Source: Mucilaginibacter sp. KACC 22063
Lineage (GTDB): Bacteria > Bacteroidota > Bacteroidia > Sphingobacteriales > Sphingobacteriaceae
Length of the DNA stretch: 64,000 nt
NCBI RefSeq assembly: GCF_028736115.1
Contig: NZ_CP117877.1
Coordinates: 4,722,187 to 4,786,186, forward strand
Reading direction: 5' to 3'
Part shown: positions 1 to 9,098 of the stretch, one piece after another
Layout: every line of letters begins with the position of its first letter
Position numbering within the stretch: position 1 is the stretch's first letter
Notes under the pieces: model-generated
What the model was told of the DNA's origin: nothing
Databases searched by the model: none
The model's input: only the letters and a program-made list of their open reading frames with translations
Position numbers and translations under genes: made by a program

Positions 1-46
1 ACTATAATATATAACGCACCAACTTTACTTATTCCCCTAACCATTC

Positions 47-1846
47 ATGATTTCCCATTTCAAATTGAAGCTAACAGCGGCATTGCTGTTAGGCTGCAAC
101 GTCACGTTTGCACAAACTGACCTTCAAAAAGCCTGGAAAGCCTTTTTTAACAATCACAACACAGAAGCTACAACCCTTTTTAATACTGCTGCAAAGCAAA
201 AGGAAAGTACTGCTGAAGCCCTTTTAGGCCTTAGTCTGGTAAGCCAGATGAATGGTACGTCAGCGCAATCATTCGATTACTTTACAAAGTTTATCGCACA
301 AAGTGACAATCCGCAACCCTATATCTACGCCTTGTGGATGACGCCCTCTATTAATGAAAACTACAACAAGAAAACGCCTCAGCAACTTGCCTTTATAAAA
401 ACGATAGCCGATAACAAGACCTATGATGGCACCCTTGCTGCAATGGCAAGCCAGATCATTGGAAAGCATTACGAAGCAGCCCGGCAATTAGATAAAGCAG
501 ACCCGGAATATAACCGCATTGGCGCCGTTGATGACTGGCAAATTACAGGCGAGTTTGAAAATATCTCTACCAGCGGCTTTGATAAAAATTATGCTGATGT
601 ATTGAATCATCCCGAAGCAGAGGCACAATTTATCTCAAAGCTTGGTGCAAAAATTGGCTGGCACACCGTACAGGTACGCCGCCATGATCACTGGATAGAT
701 TATGAATATTATAATGATTCTGAAAACTCTATTGAGTTTGCCCAAAGTTTCGTTAATGCCCCTGAGGATATAAATGCACAGCTACGCATCGGCGTTTCCG
801 GTTCGGTAAAAGTTTGGGTTAATGACGCACTGATTTTATCTGAAGCAGAAGAGCGCAATAATGATCTTGACACTTACATTCAGCCCATTAAGCTTAACAA
901 AGGATACAACCGCATATTAGTGCAGATTGGGGAAAGCTATTGCAACTCATCTAATTTTATGGTGCGTATTACCGATGATAACGGCCATGCATTATCAAAC
1001 TTAACCTACGCCGCCGAAGCAAAGCCCTATTCAAAAGCAGGCGCTTACACTTTAACTGCAATTGAGCCTTTGGGTATAAAATATTTTAACAATAAGCTTA
1101 AGCAAAATGCAGATGATGATTTTTCAAAGATTTTGTTAGCCAATGCTTATTTACGTGCCGAGCGTGATTTTGAAGCCCGCCGGTTGCTTGATGATTTACA
1201 TCTTAAATATCCTCAAAGCACCTATATCAATTTATTACTGCTTCAGCTTTTTAATCGGGAAAATAACCGCACCGGAGCAGAAACAATAAAAGAAACCATC
1301 AAAAATGCAGATCCTGAAAGTTCCAGCGCCCTTGTTTATAAATATGCAGATTATGTGCAGCAAAAAAATTATGACAAAGCTGCCGATGTAGTAAAGGATC
1401 TCGAAAGGCTGCATCCTGAGCAGGCAGAGATCATTATGCAAGCTAAAATTGGGGTTGCCGGTTATCAAAAACAGCAGGACGAGTTAGTAAAGCTGGGCGA
1501 GCAGGCTTATATTAATTTCCCGGACAACCGTGATGTTGTGAATTTAAAGTATGCCATAGAAAAAGAACTACATAAAAATGCATCATCAGCTTTAGCCGTA
1601 TTGAAAAAATATGTCGACAATAATAATGATTACGGCATGGCTAAAACGCTGTCGCAGGCATATTTTACTGCGGGCGATGCCAACATGGGGTATAAAGTAA
1701 TTCAGGAACAATTAAATGCAAAACCTTATGCTACCGGTATATACTCTTACCTGGGTAACCAGTATTATAATCAGCAAAAATATGACAAAGCAGAAGAAAG
1801 CTATTTAAAGAGCATCAGCATAGCGCCAACCATTAGTTCGTATTAG
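47..1846 (+). CDS. N-terminal part of a TPR/DUF3857/transglutaminase protein, ended by an in-frame TAG
   Basis: The product starts with a Sec signal peptide (hydrophobic to about residue 22, ending TFAQ) and is built of tetratricopeptide helices, the last one reading YDKAEESYLKSISIAP, so it is an exported solenoid protein. The reading frame stops at TAG (1844-1846) in the middle of a TPR repeat. The next codons continue in the same frame with the second helix of that repeat (GKINEMTNHKDKAKNYYEKG), so this and the following entry were one protein of about 1,250 residues, the length expected for Bacteroidota proteins with TPR, DUF3857 and transglutaminase modules. The first half may still be made as a truncated TPR protein. 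Function is unknown; such proteins are thought to act in the periplasm. Certain that it is coding; uncertain whether the stop is real. Confidence 0.85.
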   Translation: MISHFKLKLTAALLLGCNVTFAQTDLQKAWKAFFNNHNTEATTLFNTAAKQKESTAEALLGLSLVSQMNGTSAQSFDYFTKFIAQSDNPQPYIYALWMTPSINENYNKKTPQQLAFIKTIADNKTYDGTLAAMASQIIGKHYEAARQLDKADPEYNRIGAVDDWQITGEFENISTSGFDKNYADVLNHPEAEAQFISKLGAKIGWHTVQVRRHDHWIDYEYYNDSENSIEFAQSFVNAPEDINAQLRIGVSGSVKVWVNDALILSEAEERNNDLDTYIQPIKLNKGYNRILVQIGESYCNSSNFMVRITDDNGHALSNLTYAAEAKPYSKAGAYTLTAIEPLGIKYFNNKLKQNADDDFSKILLANAYLRAERDFEARRLLDDLHLKYPQSTYINLLLLQLFNRENNRTGAETIKETIKNADPESSSALVYKYADYVQQKNYDKAADVVKDLERLHPEQAEIIMQAKIGVAGYQKQQDELVKLGEQAYINFPDNRDVVNLKYAIEKELHKNASSALAVLKKYVDNNNDYGMAKTLSQAYFTAGDANMGYKVIQEQLNAKPYATGIYSYLGNQYYNQQKYDKAEESYLKSISIAPTISSY

Positions 1847-1852
1847 GCTTCT

Positions 1853-3799
1853 TTGGGTAAGATCAACGAGATGACAAACCATAAGGACAAGGCTAAAAAC
1901 TATTATGAAAAAGGCATTGAATTAAATCCGAACGATTACGAGTCAATTAATGCCCTGCGTAAACTGGAAAATAAAAAAGATGTTTTCTCATACTTTACAG
2001 AGCCTGATGTTGATGCATTAATTAAAAATGCACCTAAAGCCGCCGATTACCCTGATGATAACTCAGTGATACTTGATGAAGAAGTGCAAAGGGTTGTTTA
2101 TGAAAACGGCGGATCTGAAGCACGTAAATATTTAATTGTTAAAATTTTAACCCAGAAAGGCATTGATGCCTGGAAAGAATATGGAATAGATACCGATAGC
2201 TGGCAAGATCTTAATATAGAAGAAGCCCAGGTAGTTAAAGCTAACGGAACAAAAGTACCTGCCGAACGTAATGACAACAACCTTGTTTTCACAAACCTGG
2301 AAGTGGGCGACGTGATAAACATACGTTATAAAGTGCAGGAATTTGAAAGAGGTAAACTGGCTGGCCATTTCTGGGATTCGTTTTATTTCACACACGGCAA
2401 ACCCTACATTACCAGCAAGTATGCTTTACTGATCAGCAAAAATCAAAAATTCAACTACAAGTTTTCACAAAAAGCAATTGCTCCTGTTCAAACCCAGGCA
2501 GATGAATTTGACATGTATGTTTGGCAGCAGAATAAGCAGGCAAGCCTGCAATGGGAAGATAAGATGCCGCCAATGAGTGATGTGGCTAATGTACTTTACC
2601 TGACATCCATCCCCGACTGGAAATTTATATCAGACTGGTACAATGATTTAGCTACAGCAAAAGCCCGTAACAACTATGAGGTAAAACAGGTAATGAACGA
2701 TTTGCTGAAAAGCAATTCAAAGTTTACTGATATGCAAAAAGTAGAGAAAATCTATAATTACATTACCGGAAATATCAGTTACAGTTCCGTTTCATTCCGT
2801 CAAAGCGGGCTTATTCCACAAAATCCTTCAACCGTAATTAATACCCGTATAGGGGATTGTAAAGACGTGGCTACCTTATTTGTCGCCATGTGTAAAGAGG
2901 CGGGAATTAAGGCAAACCTGGTGCTTGTTAAAACACGTGATAATGGATTAAATACTATGCCTTTGCCATCTATAGATTTTAACCATTGCATGGCAAAAGT
3001 AAAGCTCGATGGGCAAGACTATTATATTGAGCTTACTTCTCAGTATTTGCCGTTCCGTTGCCTGTATACCAGTTCTTTAAACTCAACATTGTTAGACATT
3101 AACGAGGAGGCCAGTTTAAAAAACACTCATTATTTACATCCATTAACCCGTAAACCAAACAATGTACGCCGCAATACTTCTATAAATTTTGAAGAAAAAA
3201 GCATGCTGGTTAAAGAAAGCACTTTTGAAACCGGATCGCAAGCTGGCGGTCTGCGCGAAACCTATGGCGAGCTTTCACAAAAAGATCGTATCAAGAAAAT
3301 AAAAGAAGCTATTTCGAGCAGCTATCCTGAAGTTGAGGTTTCTACACTTGAGTACAAAAATATCGACAGGCTTAATCCGATAGATACCGTATATCTGACG
3401 CTTAATTATAAACTTGGTAATGTTACTAAAAGCATCGGCGGGATGTCAATATTTAATCTGCCGTGGTCAAGTAAAGTTTCTGCCAATGACCTGCAGGTAT
3501 CCATGCCACGCACATCAGGCATAGACCTTTCGCAGATGTTCTTTGTTGATAACGATACTGAAAGCATGACCATTAACCTGCCTGCAGGCAAAAAAATGGT
3601 GGAGGCTATACAGCCTGTTACCCTGAGCAGTGACATTATTGAATATAGCCTGATTCCTAAGCAACTGGGCAATAAGCTCATTTTAACAAGGACTTTTAAA
3701 CTTAAAAAGGACTTTGTACCAGCAGAAAAGGTCAACGAGTTTAATTCTTTTTTTAAGAAGATGGTGGAGGCCGACAATCATGAGTTAGCAATGCGCTAA
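1853..3799 (+). CDS. C-terminal part of the same gene: DUF3857 and transglutaminase-like domains
   Basis: This is the in-frame continuation after the TAG at 1844-1846. The first available start is a TTG at 1853, with an ATG at 1871; neither is a convincing native start. Residues 1-45 finish the TPR array, then comes a DUF3857 beta-rich domain, then a transglutaminase-like domain around residues 280-420. The catalytic pattern is visible: Cys336 in RIGDCKDVATLF and His378 in NHCMAKV. The C-terminal 200 residues form another beta-rich region. Without the signal peptide of the upstream part this half would stay in the cytoplasm if translated alone, so it is probably non-functional unless the stop is suppressed or is a sequence error. 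A strong terminator follows at 3821. Confidence 0.8.
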   Translation: MGKINEMTNHKDKAKNYYEKGIELNPNDYESINALRKLENKKDVFSYFTEPDVDALIKNAPKAADYPDDNSVILDEEVQRVVYENGGSEARKYLIVKILTQKGIDAWKEYGIDTDSWQDLNIEEAQVVKANGTKVPAERNDNNLVFTNLEVGDVINIRYKVQEFERGKLAGHFWDSFYFTHGKPYITSKYALLISKNQKFNYKFSQKAIAPVQTQADEFDMYVWQQNKQASLQWEDKMPPMSDVANVLYLTSIPDWKFISDWYNDLATAKARNNYEVKQVMNDLLKSNSKFTDMQKVEKIYNYITGNISYSSVSFRQSGLIPQNPSTVINTRIGDCKDVATLFVAMCKEAGIKANLVLVKTRDNGLNTMPLPSIDFNHCMAKVKLDGQDYYIELTSQYLPFRCLYTSSLNSTLLDINEEASLKNTHYLHPLTRKPNNVRRNTSINFEEKSMLVKESTFETGSQAGGLRETYGELSQKDRIKKIKEAISSSYPEVEVSTLEYKNIDRLNPIDTVYLTLNYKLGNVTKSIGGMSIFNLPWSSKVSANDLQVSMPRTSGIDLSQMFFVDNDTESMTINLPAGKKMVEAIQPVTLSSDIIEYSLIPKQLGNKLILTRTFKLKKDFVPAEKVNEFNSFFKKMVEADNHELAMR

Positions 3800-3820
3800 T
3801 CGTCTTATTCATCATTTCCA

Positions 3821-3848
3821 AGCGCCTGAATATTCAGGCGCTTTTTTT
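3821..3848 (+). terminator. Rho-independent terminator after the transglutaminase gene
   Basis: A 22-base perfect palindrome (arm AGCGCCTGAAT, 3821-3842) is followed by a run of seven T. It ends the transcript of the split TPR/transglutaminase gene. Confidence 0.9.
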
Positions 3849-3969
3849 ATGCTTTGCCTGGAAGGTTAAGCGCATTTATGTATTAAATAATTTATTTAAC
3901 TAAACTTTTATGAAATAATGCGCTTTAATAAAAGGACAAAATTGTTAGGATGGTAACCCGAACAACAAT

Positions 3970-4953
3970 ATGAAAATTTTTAACAAAGCGTATTTAAAAA
4001 ACTGGTGGTGTGTTTTAAAAACCACATTCATGAATTTCTCGGATGATAACGGATTGAAGCTTAGTGCATCATTGGCTTATTATACCGTATTTTCCCTTGC
4101 ACCATTGCTGATACTGGTTATTTCTCTGGCTGGTTTATTTTTAGGTCATGATGCTATTACCAACAGCCTTTACCCGCAAATAAAGGGTTATGTTGGCGCT
4201 GACGCTGCCTTGCAGATTCAGGAAATGCTTAAAAAGCTGGAGCTTTCGGGCAAAACAGGTATTGCTGTGGTGATTGGTATATTTACGTTAATGCTGGGCG
4301 CAAGCAGTATCTTTATCGAGATCCAGGATTCACTAAATACCATCTGGCGCGTAAAAGCCAAACCCAAAAAGGGCTGGGTTAAAATGCTTCAGAACAGGTT
4401 TATTTCTTTTTCACTGATTGTAAGCCTTGGCTTTTTGTTATTGGTATCGTTGATATTAAATTTACTGATACTGGCTGTAAGTAATAAGCTGCAACACTTT
4501 TTACCGGGTATCACCATCTGGGTAATTGATGGTGTTAATATTGCCATTTCATTTTTTGTGATTTCCCTGCTGTTCGGTATCATATTTAAAGTGCTGCCCG
4601 ATGTTAAGATCAGATGGCGGGATGTGCGTTCGGGCGCCTTCTTCACCGCCGTACTATTTATGATTGGCCGATACGTAATTGGCCTGTACATAGAATATTC
4701 GGCCAAAACATCTACTTATGGTGCAGCAGGTTCTATTATTGTGATCTTATTGTGGATTTACTATACAGCTGCCATATTATACATTGGGGCCGAGTTTACC
4801 CAGGTTTATGCCGAGGCTAATGGCAGCCATATTGAACCGGCAGATTATGCCGTACATATTAAGCAAACAGAGGTTGAACAACATGTAAGCACTTTGCCGC
4901 CGCAAAACCCGGAGCTTAAAGGCAAGCTAAAGGAAGACCCTGAAGCTAATTAA
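3970..4953 (+). CDS. YihY/BrkB family inner-membrane protein
   Basis: A 327-residue integral membrane protein of the YihY (BrkB, formerly annotated RNase BN) family. It has about six hydrophobic segments, an N-terminal amphipathic stretch, the family-typical ASLAYYTVFSLAPLL segment near residue 35 and YGAAGSIIVILLWIYY near residue 250. A hydrophilic tail of about 45 residues follows the last helix. The role of the family is not settled (transport or envelope function); the old RNase claim is not supported by the sequence. It is a single gene, and its 3' end overlaps the convergent oxidoreductase gene by 8 nt. Confidence 0.9.
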   Translation: MKIFNKAYLKNWWCVLKTTFMNFSDDNGLKLSASLAYYTVFSLAPLLILVISLAGLFLGHDAITNSLYPQIKGYVGADAALQIQEMLKKLELSGKTGIAVVIGIFTLMLGASSIFIEIQDSLNTIWRVKAKPKKGWVKMLQNRFISFSLIVSLGFLLLVSLILNLLILAVSNKLQHFLPGITIWVIDGVNIAISFFVISLLFGIIFKVLPDVKIRWRDVRSGAFFTAVLFMIGRYVIGLYIEYSAKTSTYGAAGSIIVILLWIYYTAAILYIGAEFTQVYAEANGSHIEPADYAVHIKQTEVEQHVSTLPPQNPELKGKLKEDPEAN

Positions 4954-6748
4954 TTAGCTTGCCTGTAATATCTACCTGCCTTGCAAAAGGGTTAAGGTAA
5001 TTATTAGCTAATACGGCAAATTCGCGGCGTGTAACCGGGCGGTTAAGATCAAAGCTGCCGGTAAACTTATAAACGGTTTTCCATTGCTTTTGCAGTTCGA
5101 TTTGTAACGGCTTAGGTTCGCTTAATGTAATTTCGCTGATGAACGACAGCAGGTTACCAACGGTAAAGTTTTCGGCTGGCTTAGCCTTGTTGAACCACAA
5201 AAACCCACGGGTATATATTTCATTGATCACCGGTTTGATCTCGGCCGTTTGTACTATTGAGTCGGGCTTAAACAGAATTTTTACTTGGTTACCAACTACT
5301 TCAGTACGGGTTTTTAACATCCCGGTAGCTGCCACCTGTTGTATGGCTCTGAAATTAGGATCGGCCTGCGGTATATCGCTTATCGGTAGCAGATAGCCTT
5401 TATAATCGAGCAGCTCGCCTTGTATAGCACGCACATTTAAATGTGAAGTCGTTGTTTTAAAGAATGCACAAAAAGCAGCTATAGTGCCAGCCCCCTGGCC
5501 TATTACCATTTGCACTGCCGGGTTACAGGTACTGGCGCTTACATCGCCGGTAACAGATAGGGCATTCCCGGTAACAATCAAATTGTCGAAACCCTTAACT
5601 ACTAAAGTGCCAAGCGCAACACTATACGCCGGAAAAGGCATTATTGCAGGGTTACTTTGCTCCGGGAACGCATCGCCAACGGCAATGCCGGTGCGGTATA
5701 GTTTTGATTCGCGGTTATATGGCTTTACAATATCATCGCCAATCATACGTACTAATCCAGGTGCGTGTTTATATTCCCTGATGTAAGGTGTGTAAGGTAA
5801 GTGATCGGGTGTTCCAAACTCATCATCCGGGCTTAAGTTTTTAAACCCGAGCTCTGTTTGCAAATAATATACTAAGCCGATGGTTCGCAGGCGTAACATT
5901 TTAAAAAACGCTTCGCGCTTTTCAGGGTTTAAGTCCTCAACCGTTGCCGGATAAGCATTGCCACAATCCTCCCAATTGATCAGGTACTTCTCATTAGGCA
6001 GTTTACCTTCGGCTAAAAGCTTCATTATATTCTTACTTTTTAAGCAGGCATATAGATCGCGATTATAGTTTTCGGGCTTAGTAATAGTTTGGTTAGCAGC
6101 TTTGCCATAATCCTTCAAAACGACAGCCCAGGTAACTTTTCTAAGATTGACGGATAAGGTTTCGCCCGGAATTTTGACTTCTTCATTCTGTACTGATTCG
6201 TTAGCAATCAGTTTTACCCCTGCTTTCACCGCGACATCAGCCAGATCAGTGGCATCAATCAACACCTTAGCTAATATGGTAGCAGACTTGCCATTCTGGG
6301 TAATACTTACCTCCCAGCCTGTACCGTCTTTTTTAACGTTAGTCCACGGGGTATTTAATTTTACAGTTAAGTTCTTAACTGTATCCGTCATTTTTTTTAA
6401 AATGGCCGCCCCTGTATAGGGTTCAAATCGTAAAGTAGCATTAAGCGTGGTATCATATCCCGGTGCTTTATTGTAGAACTGTGCAACTTTTTTTCGAAAC
6501 TCGCCCCATATACCAGAGGTAAGTTGCTTATTGGCTTCGAGCACACCTATGCCTCCTGATGTTAAACTCCCCCCTAGCCATGGCCCCGGCTCTACCAACA
6601 TAGTTTTCAGTTTGCTGCGAGCAGCTTGTATAGCGGCAGATGTACCGCTGGCCGTACCGCCGATTACAAGTACATCTGTTCTTATGGTTTCGGCAAATGC
6701 CTCAGCGTTTACAAACAGGAATAAAAAGAGCAGTAATTTTTTTATCAT
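4946..6748 (-). CDS. Exported FAD-dependent oxidoreductase
   Basis: A 600-residue flavoprotein of the FAD_oxidored family (PF12831 type). A signal peptide covers residues 1-19 (ends AEAFAE). The dinucleotide-binding fold starts right after it, with GGTASG at 30-35 and the acidic residue E53 at the end of the second strand. Proteins of this family in Bacteroidota are often exported and linked to carbohydrate use; the substrate cannot be read from the sequence. The last 60 residues resemble an S-layer-homology or anchoring helix pair (ends with PVTRREFAVLANNYLN). It is a monocistronic gene, convergent with yihY. Confident in the fold, not in the substrate. Confidence 0.85.
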   Translation of the reverse strand: MIKKLLLFLFLFVNAEAFAETIRTDVLVIGGTASGTSAAIQAARSKLKTMLVEPGPWLGGSLTSGGIGVLEANKQLTSGIWGEFRKKVAQFYNKAPGYDTTLNATLRFEPYTGAAILKKMTDTVKNLTVKLNTPWTNVKKDGTGWEVSITQNGKSATILAKVLIDATDLADVAVKAGVKLIANESVQNEEVKIPGETLSVNLRKVTWAVVLKDYGKAANQTITKPENYNRDLYACLKSKNIMKLLAEGKLPNEKYLINWEDCGNAYPATVEDLNPEKREAFFKMLRLRTIGLVYYLQTELGFKNLSPDDEFGTPDHLPYTPYIREYKHAPGLVRMIGDDIVKPYNRESKLYRTGIAVGDAFPEQSNPAIMPFPAYSVALGTLVVKGFDNLIVTGNALSVTGDVSASTCNPAVQMVIGQGAGTIAAFCAFFKTTTSHLNVRAIQGELLDYKGYLLPISDIPQADPNFRAIQQVAATGMLKTRTEVVGNQVKILFKPDSIVQTAEIKPVINEIYTRGFLWFNKAKPAENFTVGNLLSFISEITLSEPKPLQIELQKQWKTVYKFTGSFDLNRPVTRREFAVLANNYLNPFARQVDITGKLIN

Positions 6749-6847
6749 ATAATGCCAGGCAAATACAAAAACGCTAAATTGGGGCGAAGCTTATTTAGGT
6801 TTTAAATATATTACAAGTATATAATTTCTTTTACTGCAATTTATATC

Positions 6848-7375
6848 ATGTCAGCCGAACTTGAACAACTCAAATATCCCATAGGTCGTTTTACAGCACC
6901 TGAAACGTACAGCACCGAAGCCATGCAAACATGGATAAATGAAATACGCGTTTTACCTTCCCAGATTCGCAAGGCTGTAACTGCCTTAAACGGAGAACAA
7001 CTGAATACCCCTTACCGCCCGGATGGGTGGACCATTAAACAAGTGGTGCATCACCTTGCCGACAGCCATATGAATTCGCTGATCCGTTTTAAATGGACGC
7101 TAACCGAGCAAACACCAACTATTAAAGCCTACCATGAAGCCGAATGGGCAAAACTGCCCGACTATCAACTGCCGGTAGAGTCATCTTTAATAATGCTGGA
7201 AGGTATCCATCAGCATATGGTAGCCTTGTTCGAAGCGCTAAGCCCCGAACAATGGGAGCTGAAGTTTATTCATCCGCAGCAAAATAACGAAGTGCCGTTG
7301 AAGCGAAACCTTGCTTTGTATGCATGGCATGGCAAACACCACTTACAACACATACTGAACACATTTAAGCAATAA
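6848..7375 (+). CDS. DinB/YfiT-type metal-dependent transferase
   Basis: A 175-residue four-helix protein of the YfiT/BstA branch of the DinB superfamily (bacillithiol transferase or putative metal-dependent hydrolase). The metal triad is visible as His68/His69 in VVHHLADSH and His161/His165 in WHGKHHLQHI, in the same spacing as YfiT. The length equals the family norm. Members transfer thiols to electrophiles, but whether this organism makes bacillithiol cannot be judged here, so the transferase name is provisional. It stands alone; its stop is one base from the stop of the convergent lipoprotein gene. Confidence 0.85.
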   Translation: MSAELEQLKYPIGRFTAPETYSTEAMQTWINEIRVLPSQIRKAVTALNGEQLNTPYRPDGWTIKQVVHHLADSHMNSLIRFKWTLTEQTPTIKAYHEAEWAKLPDYQLPVESSLIMLEGIHQHMVALFEALSPEQWELKFIHPQQNNEVPLKRNLALYAWHGKHHLQHILNTFKQ

Positions 7376-7376
7376 G

Positions 7377-7799
7377 CTAAGGCTTAAAAACAACTTCGGT
7401 GTATTGGGCTTTGTGCGACTTCCAGCCGTGTTTAAAAATATCCCATTTGCTGCTGTTATCATGATACTGGTAAAACCGGGCAAAATAGGTCTGGCTTTTT
7501 TGAAACGGTGTATCAGCCATAAAAATAACACTGCTGTCGGTAAGCTTATATTTACCGGGCTGGTTATTTTGAAAGTCCTTCATGTCGGTATCGGCAGGCA
7601 TGCGATATACGGGTAACAGGGTTTGCCACTCTGTCTGTGAAAGTGTATCGGTACGTAAGTTTGCCAGCAGATCTGCATTTATGCCTTTAAACTGCAACGA
7701 ATTTTGATTGACAATACCAGCAGTAAAAGTGGAACGATCTGCATGTTTTGCACATCCTAAACAAAGTAAAAACAACAGGCAGCTAATTTTCTTCATCAT
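7377..7799 (-). CDS. Small lipoprotein of unknown function
   Basis: A 140-residue protein with a lipoprotein signal peptide: lipobox LCLGC with the acylated cysteine at residue 16. The mature part is about 120 residues, polar, beta-strand-like, with several aromatic residues (FQKSQTYFARFYQYHD). No known domain is recognised. Two ATG codons stand in tandem at 7799 and 7796. It is divergent from the FAH gene, with 23 bases between their starts, so the two promoters must overlap coding sequence or each other. Confidence 0.7.
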   Translation of the reverse strand: MMKKISCLLFLLCLGCAKHADRSTFTAGIVNQNSLQFKGINADLLANLRTDTLSQTEWQTLLPVYRMPADTDMKDFQNNQPGKYKLTDSSVIFMADTPFQKSQTYFARFYQYHDNSSKWDIFKHGWKSHKAQYTEVVFKP

Positions 7800-7822
7800 C
7801 TAAACACAAGATACAACACCTT

Positions 7823-8677
7823 ATGAAATTAATACGCTTTGTATCCGACAAACAAATTAAACCCGGGATAGAAATAGCCGATAGCCGGTATGACTTATCT
7901 GCACATTTTCATGATTTCGACCAGCATTTCTTTGAGAATAATGGAATCGTCGCGCTTCAGAAACTTATCGATGAGCAGCTGGCGGCATTGCCTGTTATCA
8001 GTAATGAGGTGCCGTTGTATAATCCTATAGCAAGGCCTTCTAAAATTGTATGTGTGGGTTTAAATTATACCGATCATGCCAAAGAAGTAGGGGCACCTAT
8101 CCCTAAAGAACCTGTTATTTTTATAAAAAGCAATTCTGCCTACAGTGGGCCGCACGATGATATCATCATCCCAAAAGATTCGCAAAAAACCGACTGGGAG
8201 TGCGAGCTGGCTATTGTGATTGGCAAAAAGGCAAGTTATGTAAACGAAGAAGATATACCTGATTACATAGCGGGCTATATTTTGCATAACGATATATCTG
8301 AGCGCAGCTTTATGTTTGAACGTAATGGTACGTGGGACAAAGGCAAAGGCTGCGACAGTTTTGCACCGATGGGGCCATATATGGTTACCGCAGATGAAAT
8401 GCCCGATATAAGCAAGCTGCACATTTGGGTAAGTGTTAACGGCAAGCTGATGCAGAACGGCACAACTGCTGATATGATATTTTCTCCGAATTACCTCATC
8501 TCTTATATCACGCAGTTTATGACCTTGTACCCCGGCGATGTGGTTTCTACAGGTTCACCGGCAGGGTCGGGTGCAGGCTTTAAGCCACCTGTATTTTTAA
8601 AGCCCGGCGATGTTGTTGAAGCAGGCATTGACGGCTTAGGCACACAAAGACAGATGGTGAAGGCCTACGCGGAATAA
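7823..8677 (+). CDS. Fumarylacetoacetate hydrolase family protein
   Basis: A 284-residue FAH-superfamily enzyme. The metal-binding acidic residues of the family are recognisable in DWECELAIVIGKKA (around residue 115) and in the following YNDIS-like segment HNDISERSF. The glycine-rich GSPAGSG segment near residue 240 is also typical. Close relatives act as 2-hydroxyhepta-2,4-diene-1,7-dioate isomerases, ureidoglycolate lyases or acylpyruvases; the exact substrate is open. Length fits the FAH family with an N-terminal cap of about 65 residues. No pathway partner is adjacent. Confidence 0.85.
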   Translation: MKLIRFVSDKQIKPGIEIADSRYDLSAHFHDFDQHFFENNGIVALQKLIDEQLAALPVISNEVPLYNPIARPSKIVCVGLNYTDHAKEVGAPIPKEPVIFIKSNSAYSGPHDDIIIPKDSQKTDWECELAIVIGKKASYVNEEDIPDYIAGYILHNDISERSFMFERNGTWDKGKGCDSFAPMGPYMVTADEMPDISKLHIWVSVNGKLMQNGTTADMIFSPNYLISYITQFMTLYPGDVVSTGSPAGSGAGFKPPVFLKPGDVVEAGIDGLGTQRQMVKAYAE

Positions 8678-8680
8678 AAT

Positions 8681-9079
8681 TTAGATCTCCCGCTTAATCA
8701 TAAAGGCATTCTCTATATTGGGCATTCCAATTTTAGGATAATATTCCATAGCCTGCGGTGCGGCCAATAAAAGCAGCATGCTTTGTGGCCCTGCATGTTC
8801 TTTAGTAAGCTCTACCAGCTTTTTACCTATACCCTGGTGCTTGTATTGTTCTTTCACGGCCAGGTCAGACAGGTAACAGGCATAACAAAAGTCAGTTAAA
8901 GCCCGTGATACGCCAACCAAATCTTCACCATCCCAGGCGGTAATAATCAGGTTAGAGTTTTGGTACATTTTGGCAATACGGTCGAAATCATCAATGGGGC
9001 GATTTAAACCTGCACTTGCATAAACTTCGATTACCTGTTCGGTTGCAGGAGTAGTGTCTGTACGATAGGTGATGGCCAT
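8681..9079 (-). CDS. GNAT family N-acetyltransferase
   Basis: A 132-residue GNAT fold. The acetyl-CoA loop is visible as QYKHQGIGKKLVELT (Q/RxxGxG/A type) and strand beta-4 as CYLSDLAVKEQY. The open frame extends upstream to 9247, but that extension lies inside the exonuclease gene and has no acetyltransferase sequence, so the ATG at 9079 (MAITYRTDT) is chosen. It is 19 bases downstream of xth on the same strand and is likely co-transcribed. The acetylated substrate is unknown. Confidence 0.85.
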   Translation of the reverse strand: MAITYRTDTTPATEQVIEVYASAGLNRPIDDFDRIAKMYQNSNLIITAWDGEDLVGVSRALTDFCYACYLSDLAVKEQYKHQGIGKKLVELTKEHAGPQSMLLLLAAPQAMEYYPKIGMPNIENAFMIKREI

Positions 9080-9098
9080 AGTATAGGGGATTTTATTG

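Noticed and set aside
1841..1870. Frameshift between the two TPR/transglutaminase parts
   Set aside because: Both parts are in the same frame; only a stop codon lies between them.
3406..3777. Open frame of 123 codons on the minus strand in the transglutaminase gene
   Set aside because: No recognisable protein features and fully opposite to well-conserved coding sequence.
3868..3925. Operator AAGCGCATT/AATGCGCTT before yihY
   Set aside because: The 9-base arms are perfect but 40 bases apart, with no link to a promoter box; chance cannot be excluded.
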